Shown: positions 1 to 11,242 of the stretch, piece by piece | Layout of the letters: the number at the start of each line of letters is the position of its first letter | Numbering within the stretch: the stretch's first letter is position 1 | Assembly: GCF_037975245.1 (NCBI RefSeq) | Contig: NC_092572.1 | Coordinates: 7,827,501-7,891,500, forward strand | DNA: 64,000 bases | Source: Apostichopus japonicus | Taxonomy: Eukaryota > Echinodermata > Holothuroidea > Aspidochirotida > Stichopodidae | Direction of reading: 5' to 3' | Made by a program: the position numbers and the translations under genes | Notes under the pieces: generated by a model | What the model saw: the letters and a program-made list of their open reading frames with translations, nothing else | Database searches by the model: none | What the model was told of the DNA's origin: nothing

Positions 1-1655
1 TTCACTTGTATTTCAGCACATCGCATACATTATAAATTATTCAAAATGGCGACGATGGCGTCTTGTGACATTTTTACACAATAGAGGAATTTCGGTTGCG
101 GGCGCACTTCTGTTATTGGTAAAATCGGATCAAGTTGAAGTTTGAATAAACATGACTTGACTTATCGTGTCGGGTAAGTGAAACATGTCTCGCTGAAATG
201 AAATATGTAACTTTAAAGACACTGCAGGCTGTATTTTGGTTTTGGGTCTTTTAAGAGAATATGTAACTTCAACAATGACAAATAATACGTGTTTTTTTTT
301 AAACGTTTCTAAAAAAACGCACATATATATCTTATATATAGTATGTTGAAGATCCTATTGTTAATTTTAAAAGCCATAATATTCCACTCGCTGTTTCCAC
401 TATCACCTCAAATATAGCCGAATCTTCTTATTTTCTCTACTGTTAATATAAATAGGTTTCTAATCCCATGTTTAGAAGTTACAATTTCGGAAATGCAAAT
501 GTTTTATTGAGGGGGTAGGTAAAATTCGTTCCGTGGTCAAAACAAATTTCCTATCAAACATATCTCAGCAGAAGAGACGGAAAGTTGTATGGCTGGGTGT
601 CACTGGCATGGCAGGTATCGTAATTGGGAAATTATGAGATTCAGAAAATTATGAAAATTATGATATCTCATAAGAGGTTGTCGATTCATTTTGAGCATAT
701 CCTTGCAGTATCGTTTAACAAAACCGTCAAGACAATATGGTTTTTTAACATGATTTAAACAGTTTTTATTCGTTAACAGTTTAGTCAATTGAAAATGTCC
801 TGGTTCGCTTTCTCATTTGTTTAAGAAAAGATGACTCAAAAGTTTCCAGAGAGAGAAATCGAAAAATTACCTTAATTTCATCAATACTTGGTTTAGATTT
901 GGTGAAAAATGCAGCACAGTGGTAACCAAACGTTCAACGTTGTGTGAATATAATACGTTAACAGTGGCAGTAGAGCCTGGGGTTTGTGGCCCCTCCACTA
1001 TCCTGTCCTTTGAAAAAGTCCCCACTTCATACATTAAAAGTGTGACCCTCTTTGTCAATGAAAGGGATTTTTTATGAATCTTAATGATTCTATCTTTATA
1101 TGCAAATTTAGTATTACTATATTTTAGCACCATTTCGTACAATATAAACAAATATCACCTTTAATTTCTACGAATTTAATATTTTCGTGTGCACTTGTTC
1201 ATAAAGCAAAATCATGTAGTCACGCATTAAAAAAACGTCTACATAACAAATATTCAGAATAGAGGCCCATTTAAGGATTCCACAACAGTTCCCTTATAAC
1301 TTCCATCAAAAATATCCAAGACTTTCAACAGAGCCAGTACAGTGGATCTGTGAAGCTTCCAAATTCGTAACTGTCGGTCTCCACTATACACCTTCCATGT
1401 CCCCCCCCCCCCCACACACACACATACACATAATCTACCAAATAGAGCTAGAAATTTAAATGCTACAAAGAAACACATATTTTTTCTTGTCTTTTCAATA
1501 GCATAAACATGTAATGGCAGAAAATACATACATATATATAATGGAATGTTAACTACAAACATAATAATATAGTTAATCTCCTAAAGCAAACTTCATTTAC
1601 TCTCGAAATTAGCGCTTTTTCCAATAACCATGGTCTTCCATCCAAATGATACGAA
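1..1655. other. Gene-free left part of duplicated segment, copy A
   Basis: No gene is supported here. The first ~340 bases recur at 33,201-33,450 and again at 33,535-33,840, and the remainder recurs at 38,635-39,763, so this is the left part of a tandem segmental duplication. A C run followed by a CA-rich run lies near 1,400-1,432 (plus strand) and is also present in copy B near 39,646-39,670. Short ORFs differ in frame between the two copies, which argues against coding. The unit probably starts left of the window. Confidence 0.6.
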
Positions 1656-1959
1656 CATTAGCGTAGCTAGGTTGGTGTCAATACCTGGGGCCCGGGTTGC
1701 AGGGGTGTCGGTGCGGGTTGGTGTTGGGCTTGGATGCGGTAATTTCAAACACAGGAAAGAAATAACCGCTCATTTGCTGCATCTCAAACGGGTCCCATGT
1801 TCTCTTTGACTATGAAGGAGCCACATCCTTGCGGCTAGAGGTATCAGAAATCAAAACTTGATCATCCAAGCCCAGACCAATGGTTGGCTTTGTGTGAGTT
1901 GTCTTTGTACCATACTTTTATTGCTGTAATGGGGCACCATTGCTCTTTGCTACGCCACT
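1656..1959. mobile_element. hAT-like MITE (CAGTGGCGTA-type ends), copy A
   Basis: About 300 bp bounded by short inverted ends: a decayed CAGTGGCGTAGC-type left end and GCTACGCCACT on the right. Flanking 8-mers gatacgaa and gataaaaa resemble a degenerate 8-bp target duplication, as hAT elements make. No ORF. The matching element in copy B (39,764-40,073) has a better left end, so insertion came before the segmental duplication. Confidence 0.6.
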
Positions 1960-2399
1960 GATAAAAACCTATCTACGTTTTTGTGAAACATGATTCGAAA
2001 CAACCAGTCTAAACTAGAAAACATGGAGTTATACTATTTAAATTTAAATTTAAGATCATGTTTACAACTAAGTACTACAAGGACGTGTAGTGCATGTACA
2101 ACAGTAATATGAGTACAACGAACAATTATAATCATTAATTGGATGAGAACTATGCTTTAATGAGAGTTGTGGAACTTAGTCGTAGAACAATAGCTAGGTT
2201 TCAAAATGACTCTAGTACAAATAACATTACAATATATAACTGTTAATGTAGAATGAATACGACATTACATAGTGAGAGGTATGAACAGTCATGAATATAC
2301 TATACCATAGATGATATAGAACTGAACAACATCAGACAAGAATTCAAAATGCCCGGTAATATATTTTCGTACATAGAGCACGGTATCTTATACTGTACC
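1960..2399. other. Gene-free spacer, copy A
   Basis: AT-rich sequence collinear with 40,074-40,480 of copy B. I see no gene or RNA in it. Confidence 0.5.
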
Positions 2400-2830
2400 T
2401 ATATCTTTTCAAATGTCTGGTATTAACAAACAGGACAGAAAAGATACTATACTATGACATGGAAAAACAGTAAGGTATCAATATTATACACAGACATATC
2501 AGGTATTTTATGAGTAGACAGGACAGAGCAAATATTAGCTATGGTATGGCAAACAGTGAAGCATCAATAAGCATATTATGTCTTGTATTAGCAGTCAGGA
2601 CAGAGCAGGTACTATACTACAATCATGGTCAAAACTGTGAAGTATCAGAAATACCATGTCTTGTATTAACATACAGTACGGAGCAGATATACCACGAAAT
2701 ACAAACACAGTGAAGCATCACTAATAGACACAGACATATCATGTATTAGCTGACAGGACAGAGCAGATGCTATGCTATGACATGAAACACCGGTGAATTA
2801 CCAATAACATACACAGACATGTGTATCAGT
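2400..2830. repeat. Imperfect ~80-bp tandem repeat
   Basis: About five imperfect units, each carrying ACAGGACAGAGCAG followed by a tract like ACTATACTATGACATG and an ACACAGACATATCATG-type tract. The ACAGGACAG-type starts fall near 2,432, 2,519, 2,597, 2,673 and 2,755, giving a period near 80 bp. A matching array of about four units sits at 40,500-40,850. The small ORFs across it are repeat artefacts. Confidence 0.7.
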
Positions 2831-3360
2831 ACAACGATTACTATATAGAGTTCTAACTTCATGATACTGCGTTCAGAAGCCCTATATGGTATATTAGCTG
2901 ATGGTCACAATAGCAAATATGCCTGATTGCTACTGCTGTCCAGTGTTAAAATCAACTATTTCTATTCGTATCAATATTCAACGACTAGTCGAACACGCTG
3001 ATTGTGGTTAGTCAGCATCAGTTTGAATCGAAGTAACATTCGTCAATACTCGAGGATCTCAAGTCTTCGCAAGGCGCTACCAGAATTCATCTACAGACCA
3101 ACCCCTACCCTTGTAATTAGTAAGGTACCTTTAAATATATAACTGTATCTTAGCTTAAGTTAAGTGTTATAGTAATTACAGCAATTGAGTTTACCCTAAC
3201 AATAAGAATTGTACAGATTGGTGAAGAAAGGTGATTGAACGAGAATTATATTTGTTCGAATAAAAACTACGCCATCTTTCCATTTATTGTCTACCTCGTT
3301 ACGTAGGCTACATTAGTTGATGATTTAGCTGGTGCCGTTTCGTAGCCTATGAAAAACGTT
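2831..3360. other. Gene-free spacer, copy A
   Basis: Collinear with about 40,850-41,440 in copy B, including a short palindrome around AACGACTAGTCGAAC. No gene is seen. Confidence 0.5.
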
Positions 3361-3960
3361 AAAGGAAGTACTACATACCCTAATAATACCATATAATATT
3401 ACTATACTATATAATACAATATATGTTATATATATGTTGAAAAATATGCTTAATAACACATACCTTAAAAATATAATAAATATTCTATACTTCATATGTG
3501 TACATGTACTATATAATCTATACTATACAAAATACACTATATATACTATATTAAATACTGTAATATTATATGTACTATACACTATATACAATACTATGTA
3601 GTATACACTTTATAAAAAATACATTACTATATGTATAAAACACTCTATAAAATATAATATATATATACCTTATACAATATGATATATAAACTATGAACTA
3701 TATACATATATTGTATCTACATTATGTCATATATAATATACACTATAAAATATATGCTATACACACTACATTATATGCAAAGTAAATACCATATACAATT
3801 ATATACAACCTACTGTACACTATATACTTTATTATGTAATATACACTAATAAATGCATTACTGTGTATAATAGACATTTAATAGATACTATACTGTATAC
3901 TGTAAACTATATAATATACTTCATAATACTTATATATTATATATATTAACACTTTCACGA
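3361..3960. repeat. AT-rich low-complexity tract
   Basis: About 600 bp made almost entirely of variants of tatatactatat and ataatat. It is largely absent from copy B, where a possible solo LTR sits at the edge of the same tract. No coding potential. Confidence 0.8.
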
Positions 3961-4359
3961 CTAATAACCAATTATCACACCAAGCAGTAACAGTTGTTTT
4001 TTTTACAAAGGGCCGATGGAGGTCTTTAACAAGTCATGTCACATACAAACTGACACTGGAATTAAGAAACTTGCAAAGCAGCTAGCCCAGAATATAGGGT
4101 TTCTTATTGGGAAGGATAATTGTAATGCTATGATAGTAATGCATTATGCTAAGACAAACAAAGTACACATATAAAAAGTGCTCTAAAATTCTACTTATAG
4201 ATCCAAGTGATGGCAGCTTCAACAACAAAAATTGGGTTAGCTTCTTAAACGTTGGAAAAATAATTTAATTTGAAGCAAAAATATTACACCAAAAGTACAT
4301 AACTAATTATTTATGTATCTTCTTCTACATTGAGCAATTTACTACTTAGATGTTATATA
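3961..4359. other. Gene-free spacer unique to copy A
   Basis: Not found at the matching place in copy B. No supported gene, RNA or repeat. Confidence 0.4.
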
Positions 4360-4880
4360 TCTTATATATGCTACTGATTTGAAACGTATCTACCTAAAGT
4401 TCATACTACTGAGTTCACAGATATATTTCATTTAACCTTAATACTTCTGAGCTGACACATATTTTACCATCAATTTCATACTACTGAGTTGATATACACA
4501 TTACTCTTAACTTCATACTCCTTGGAAGATACATATCTTACCTTAAACTTCCTACTTCTAAGTTGATACATTTTTTTACCTTCAACTTATACTACTGAGT
4601 TGATACATATCTTACCGTTAACTACATACTACTGAGTTGATAAATATCTTACGTTTAACTTATACTTTTGAGTTGATACAATTCTTACCTTAACCCTCAT
4701 ACTACTGAATCGATACATACATTACCTTTATTTTCATACTTCTTACTTGATAATAAACATACTTTTAACTACCTACTACCGAGTTCATACATTGTACCTT
4801 CAACTTCATACTACTGACTTTACGCTACTGAGTTGATACATATTTTACCTTAAAAATTAATACTACTGAGTTGATACATA
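4360..4880. repeat. ~37-bp minisatellite, copy A
   Basis: Imperfect tandem units of the form ACTACTGAGTTGATACATAT followed by cttacctttaacttcat, about 37 bp each and roughly a dozen copies with drift. The same array is present and shorter at 42,760-43,170 in copy B, so it predates the duplication. Confidence 0.8.
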
Positions 4881-7740
4881 AAGTCTTTCATATTCTCCAT
4901 AATAGCTCAGGTGATCTGATGTTCACGTTGAGCTGTTTTCTTCGACTGCATGTCCAGCCATTTCGTAGAAAGCAACCATTTTCTTGGGCATGCCGACTGC
5001 CTTGTATAATGAACATTACCAGGACCATCCAGTACAACGTAAGAAAAAAGTACTGCATACAATGTGTAAGTGAAAATAGGTTGAAATTGCGGTACAGTAC
5101 TTTCTCGCCTTCTTTTGGTTCTTCGAATCATCAACGTTATGTCAATTATTGGCCGAGACCGTATCTTTTATATACATGTAGCCATTAATATCAAATTCAT
5201 GTCAAATTGTGCATTGCACGTCATCACTTGGTCTGGACTAGGCAAGCCAAGCTAATTTTGGCTAAGAAAGGATTCTTACTACATACTGAGTCCTGGTAAT
5301 GACAGTGGACGACAATATTCATGTCCAAAGTCAAAAGTGAAAAATTGATGCTAAATCTGAGGTACATGGTGTTCTAAAGATTTTAAAGATGTTGACATGC
5401 TCGATGTTGATTTATGAGAAGCTTGCTCAGATCATTACTGTGTTTAAGAACGGATAATAATTAATCCGGTATCACACTTCAAAATAGTGTTATACAAAAT
5501 AGTCAGATTGCTATATAACTAATAAAAAGATGTTTAAAAGTGTTTGTTCACAGGACCCTTGATATTCTAAAGAGAATATTTTCAGAACCTTCAAAATTGC
5601 TTCACAAATTTGAGCAAAAAATTACTCCCTGAGAAGATCTAAATGTTATCTGTTATACAACCCAATAGACCCTACTCCTCAGCATCGATAACAATTTCCT
5701 TGGTTGATATTTATAGATGCGATGTATATAGATATTTATATCAATAGTTTGTCAATTGTTCCACTCAACTGATATAATATTTTGTGAAATTCTTTTGCTA
5801 TGTACATGACATCAACCATGAAACACTGATACAGATTATTAACCCCTAACTCTGTAATTCAATAAACAAATTAAACCGATCACAAGTACTTAATTGCTTG
5901 TTTGTTTTCTTTTTAATAAACAAATGAAATAAATCACAACTACTTTATTTAATAAAATAAATTCTTAAATTACTCACTTCCCTAAATAGTAAATATGTTA
6001 CCCATCAACTAAATTGTTTGCTAAAATATATTTCGATAACTTCACAGAGGTTTTGTTTTTTTAATCTAACAAAGTTTTTCATGCATCTGCTTCTTTGCGC
6101 TTTATCTTGTGATATCCATCCACACGATTACACTGAGTATGCTGTAAATAAGCACAGCAATGACTTCCTCGCAGCAAAATATCAGCATCTCTTCTATGTT
6201 TTCGCTCAGCGAGTAAACTCTCAGGATTTGTCAATATAACCATCATCACCACTATTTGTTTATACGTTATAGAGCCTAAGTTTTCTTCAGTGCTATTTTC
6301 CTTTGTTTCGCTACACCTTTGTTATTTGAGTATTTTATTCTTTTTTTTTCTGTCATATGCACTTATTTTTATCATGTACACCAAACAAATGTGTAATTTG
6401 GTTTTGTGTATATGTTAGAACATAAATTTGAATATCAAGTGTCACTTTACGCCAAAGAACATGATAAAAAGGAACTTTACTTCATGGATAAGTGTCATCG
6501 ATAATTAATACTTAATTGGCATTTCTTTCATTGCCCTGTCTCCACGAGTACTATTACTTTCACAATCATTATTAGGAATTACTGTAATACTGGCTTAATT
6601 ATATTGTAACTCAGAACACAATGTAACCGAATTGTTTCTGCACATCCCATAACACTCTAATTGAGGAGGTTACTAGAAAATATTTACAGACACTTGTGAA
6701 TACTTACAAACCATCGAATATCATATTTTTCCTCTAGAGTTGGTACACAAGTGAAATAAAACGTGGCTCCTTTTCTTTTCATTACCAAAGTTGCTGAAAA
6801 AAGTTAACCTTTTTAACTGCAATGTTTTCAACCTTGTCATGAAACAATTTGAAGATAAACAAAGTAACTGATCAATTTATTTACACCCTTGACTCATTTA
6901 AAGGTGACTTTGTGCATAAAATTAATGTTGATATGTTGTAGAATGTTAACACTACTCTACTATCAGTCTAGGATGTATTTTTTAACAATTTGTATTATTT
7001 TGAGAAGTGTTACTTTCAATGTCCTATCAGGCTCATCATTGAAAGTGGTTGTTGGACTACTTAGACTAACCTACACAGACCATTGGGTTAGTTCTTCCGA
7101 TGACATGTAAGAGCCCAAAGGAAACCATGAGACAAATCATGACGTCCTAGAAACATGTTTACAATGTACTACAGATTAATTAATGAGGCCATATGCTACC
7201 TGGACATTTAAATGTAAAGATCAATATGAATATCACTGACATGTTTGGTGTGACAACCCAAAATCTTATAGTATACTGTATGTATAAACAGCTTAACAAC
7301 AATCAGTGTGATTAAAATACTCGTTCTTAAAGTTTGCTTAATACTCCCATGGAAAGAAACTGAGAAAAGATCTTTTGAGATGCAATTCGTCAGCTCTTAC
7401 TTAGCAAGGAAGTCAAAATAATCAAAAGAAAAGGGACAGCTTTGTTCATTTTCGTATATTAACAGTACTTAGTGATAAAGTAGTAAAGAGAAGGTGGAAC
7501 CATTAAAGTTGAATAACTAGAATGATTTTATTCAACTTACTATAGAAGAAGACATCTCAAAACAAATGAACTTTACTATTAACATATGAGAAATATTGAA
7601 GACGTAAAGTTAAATTTCAAAACATAGTATTGATATTATTTGAACATCAATAGAGATATATTCAAGGCAGTGATCATCGTATGCAACGACCGACAACGTA
7701 TTATCTTAGTTCAAATTTATTGTAAATATTTAACCGAAAT
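4881..7740. other. Gene-free stretch collinear with copy B
   Basis: Collinear with 43,171-45,458. Small ORFs are not conserved in frame between copies. A roughly 100-bp patch near 7,010-7,110 is well conserved and is discussed in the findings. The match to copy B up to about 7,185 resumes at 49,411, on the far side of a 3.9-kb transposon present only in copy B. Confidence 0.5.
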
Positions 7741-8905
7741 TTGGCTTTCCAAGTTGACTTTCAGTGTGGCGTCTATATTGGAGTCTTACACACTTGAATC
7801 AGGAACCAAATATAATTGGGGTATTGCTTGTAAGTCTAATATTATTTTCAAGTTTTCTGAATATACTCAATAAACCATTCAAACTTACTTTTGAATACGG
7901 TAGAGCGAACGAAAATATCCTATCGATGAGACGTTAGCCAAACCTTTATCAATTTATATTGAACTATGTTTATTTTAGTATCGAGTAAATTTTCAACCGT
8001 CAGATTAACATCAGCCTTAACGTCTTTTGGAGAAGATTGGTATGTTCCTCTATGTTGTTAGAAGAGTTGACGTGTATCGACACCAGGTCATAAACCGGTA
8101 TTAGTTCACCCCATGAAGCAACATTTCTTGCAGTGCGTTATTAAACCATCTACTAGAATATTGTTTTTTCTGAAGAAAAGTGTTAAAGATGTTAGTAACT
8201 CCATGGTTTGTACACCTTATGGTGTACTAAAAGGAATGGTTTCGTATGGACTTTATATGGACTTTATATTTTGCATTTACATTTGACGATGACAGGTGAA
8301 GATGTCATCAGCACTGAACATAAGACTGTTATGTCAAAAAACATACAAGTTTTATACATGTGTGTTAAAGGTATTGATGATGCGCCATCTTTCTTTAGAT
8401 GAATATAATCTAATAGTTATAACCGTTATTTTGTGAAGCAGTTGAGTAAAGTCTCCTTGCTTTGGAATAATACTGTAGAAGAAAAAATTAATACCGTACC
8501 TTCGAGAGATTTTTCTTCGTGCTTTGGTTTTGGCTTTTAATTTCTGGCCTACATTCCCTGATATAAGAACAGATATGAAATGTATTTGAACAAATGCATA
8601 AACAGGACCACATTGTGGACAGAGACTATGAAGTAATAAAGATATAACGTCCTTCTTACCATGTATGGATCCGCAACGATGAGTGTAATAGTATCTACAT
8701 ACGATAACAATATATCATAATAAAACTATGGTCGCTTCAACTTTTGTGCCGCTGTCAATATACGACATTATTTGAAGGAGCTTTGTTAATTGAATTGTTC
8801 TTTTCATATGATTAAATAAGAGGTTAATCAACGGTCTACGTGCGTCTATTGCAGAATAATTAATTAACGACGATTTAACGAAAGTGAATCACGAGGCACG
8901 AGGTT
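7741..8905 (-). pseudogene. Decayed relic of the Ig-NACHT receptor gene
   Basis: This minus-strand stretch aligns in order with the intact gene at 22,190-23,965. About 7,741-8,020 matches the part of the NACHT exon at 22,190-22,490. After an internal deletion that removes the P-loop and Walker B region, 8,085-8,120 matches the start of that exon near 22,950. About 8,505-8,570 and 8,660-8,690 match the two small juxtamembrane exons, including their splice sites. The first of these has an in-frame TAG, and the NACHT part is broken by stops and indels. It is absent from copy B at the matching place. It records a third NACHT receptor locus upstream of the plus-strand receptor. I am confident it is a relic, less so about its exact ends. 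Confidence 0.75.
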
Positions 8906-9485
8906 CGTACTTTACCTAATGGTTTGCTTTTCTCTCCAAAAATACCAACGTAGCATATTGTTAATCCCCAATAGAACTTAAAGCTGGAAGACAACGTATT
9001 AAAGAAAATAGCATCATCCCATGAAACTGTGTGATCCCTTTCAGGACTGACTATTGTTCTCAAGTTCTAGTTGAGTCTTTGAGTTTGTAAGCCAAAAGGG
9101 GCTGCAGATTAAGTGTTATACTCAGTATTTTGTATTCATCTAAGTGGAAGGTCCTACCTTTGCAATACATTATAAATATGCAAACTACCCCAGTTTTTTG
9201 ACAGCATAGAGCTAAATATGTTATACGTTTTGTACTCAACCAGAAATAGCGTTACTACAATACAGTGATAATGTGTGTACCGCCATTTCATGCTGTTATC
9301 GGATATTGCATTAGTATGTACTTATTTGAATAAACTTTTAGTTTCGTAAATACATGTACATTTGTTACGATGCTCCTGGCAATATAAAGTGTGAATATCA
9401 TAGTAGCGCATAATCACTTAACGCTAGAATGTCACATATTTGAATCAGTCTTTTGAGCGAAGTGTGTAAAGCTTGACAGAGAAAT
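8906..9485 (+). other. 5' flank of pseudokinase receptor, copy A
   Basis: About 280 bp directly upstream of the start codon is highly similar to 49,510-49,788 in copy B, so promoter and 5' UTR were duplicated with the gene. No clear TATA box or initiator can be assigned by eye. The left part (to about 9,200) is specific to copy A. Confidence 0.4.
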
Positions 9486-9540
9486 ATGGCGGTATTGAGT
9501 AACATTCTGAACAGCGATGGTTTACTGACAATACTTATAG
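9486..9540 (+). CDS. Signal-peptide exon of receptor copy A
   Basis: ATG followed by a hydrophobic stretch that continues into exon 2 (LLTILI then VFLSISSS), a typical cleavable signal peptide. The exon ends in phase 1 at a GTAAGA donor. Copy B keeps it as 49,789-49,843 with only a few changes. Confidence 0.75.
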
Positions 9541-10079
9541 GTAAGAATTTTATTTCTGAAGGTTATATACAAATAAAATGCTATCAGTAAACAATTTAAG
9601 GCCACTAGCTTAGAAAATAATAAGAATCGGTGAATAACAAATTACCTCTTTCTACTTTCACAAAATGGCAACTTAACATCTGCTTGGCATTATCTGTTTT
9701 GCCGAGAGAATTTGCAGACACATGTAAAGTAACACACAACATTAACCGTTATAGTTAAAACATAACTCAGGATGAAGTCAGTTTATTTCAGTATGTAAAA
9801 AGATTAACGAAATATGGTGAAATGTGCAGTTAGATAGTCAATGCGGTTTTCTGTTTGTTTAAGCTTACATATGGTATACAATAATCACAGAATATCAGTT
9901 CGTGATAGTTCTGCAGGATTCTCTGTTCCAAGCATTGCAGTTTTTCTTGATATTCTCTTTAAATTTGTGTAGAAAATGTAATGTAGCAGACAAGCATATC
10001 TCGATAAAAGTAGCAAACCCTACAGTTGAATGACAACCTTTCTTACTGGCTTCGAACAACTGCAAATAAAGCCCGTTTT

Positions 10080-10160
10080 AAAAGCCCAATTGGTTAAGGC
10101 GACAGCATGCAGAGTTGGAGGCTGAAGATTTTGCACTGTTCTGTAATTTCTAATTCATTA
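10080..10160 (+). repeat. Possible tRNA-derived SINE head in intron 1
   Basis: The segment CCCAATTGGTTAAGGCG resembles a tRNA D-arm with box A and is followed about 30 nt later by a decayed box-B-like region. The same stretch is present in copy B near 50,380-50,460. No acceptor stem closes, so it is not a functional tRNA gene. Confidence 0.3.
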
Positions 10161-10200
10161 CCGTTTCAACTATATTCATTTATATAATTGTTCTTTTCAG

Positions 10201-10542
10201 TGTTTTTGAGCATTTCAAGTTCCCCAAAGAACAAGATTAAAGTTGAGGCGATTACAGATTCTATAGTGATGGCAAAACTACACGAAAATGTATGTCTAAA
10301 GTGTCCTGTCTTGTTTTATGAGAATACAGGGTTAATATGGAGACTGGGATTTAATCAATCGTATTTATTTAAAGGTGAAGCTAGAACTTACGACAACAGG
10401 AATTTTCCTTTGACAATAAACGTGTGTGAGTCGATGCACTACGCACTGGGACTACTCAACGTCGCAATTGGTGTCAATGATGTAAGGTATACGTGTTGGA
10501 GAAAGAATCAACTGATATCTTCATTTGTGGTTCATATCCAAG
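10201..10542 (+). CDS. Ig-like domain 1 exon, receptor copy A
   Basis: A 342-nt phase 1-1 exon between TTTTCAG and AGGTAAAT. It has an Ig V-like pattern: a B-strand cysteine (VCLKCP), a C-strand tryptophan (LIWRLG) and an F-strand YTCW. The equivalent in copy B (50,505-50,846) has the same length with scattered substitutions and an open frame. Confidence 0.8.
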
Positions 10543-10868
10543 GTAAATTTAAAGCATACTTTCAGTGGTTGCTAAACAAATATAGCTATTTTTCAGCAAT
10601 AAATTTTCAAATAAGCTAATCATTTATATTTATCAGAGTTTATTTAATCAATTTCCTTGTGCGGTAGAACTTTGACTATAAATGTATACAATTGGGCAAC
10701 AATTGAGCTTTGTGTTAAGAAATTATCACATTTCTAGCCAATTCCTTACATAAATTAAAGCACTTGATTCCTTTCCTATCAAGGACATATCTTTAGAGAT
10801 AACAATATAGTTCTAAGGGTGCCCCTCATTATTAACACATTCCATGTTTTCCTTCTTATCAATTATAG

Positions 10869-11242
10869 TAACACCAACAATTGAAATTGTTGGGGAAAGC
10901 GTGGTTGTGAATACGGATACTAGCAGGACACTTTCGGCTATTGAGGGTTCGGATGTTGCGATACAATGTGCTATTTTCAACACAATCCTACCGTTAAACG
11001 TGACGTGGTTACAGAACGGAATTTATAACAGAACTGACACTTTTACTGACGTCACGAAACTAGAGATGAAAAATTTGACATCAAATTTGAAGTTCGAAAT
11101 GAGAGTCAATATTCAAAATTTCACATGTAAAGTTAATGGCAGATATGTTGTAAACCAAGAGAGTGAAATTATAATTCACATCCAAAATCCTAAGTCCAAT
11201 ACGACAGACGACACATCAGATAATAATTTCGTTCATTTGTGA
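10869..11242 (+). CDS. Ig-like domain 2 exon with read-through end, receptor copy A
   Basis: Acceptor TTATAG, then an Ig-like domain with B-strand AIQC, WLQNG and F-strand FTCKV. The expected donor after 11,219 is lost (AT instead of GT). Continuing in frame reaches a TGA at 11,240-11,242 after about seven extra codons. Exons 1, 2 and this read-through exon total 771 nt, a 256-residue secreted protein with two Ig domains and no membrane anchor. Whether it is expressed cannot be told from sequence. Confidence 0.65.

Noticed and set aside
867-1151. Minus-strand ORF of 94 codons with partial similarity to an ORF at 39,187-39,393
   Set aside because: Similarity follows the DNA duplication; frames shift between copies and no motif is present.
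2400-4880. CRISPR-like regular repeats
   Set aside because: Units are head-to-tail without unique spacers in a eukaryotic context; ordinary minisatellites.
4871-5188. Overlapping ORFs on both strands of 105 and 75 codons
   Set aside because: The copy B counterpart (43,171-43,435) is broken in both frames; no motif.
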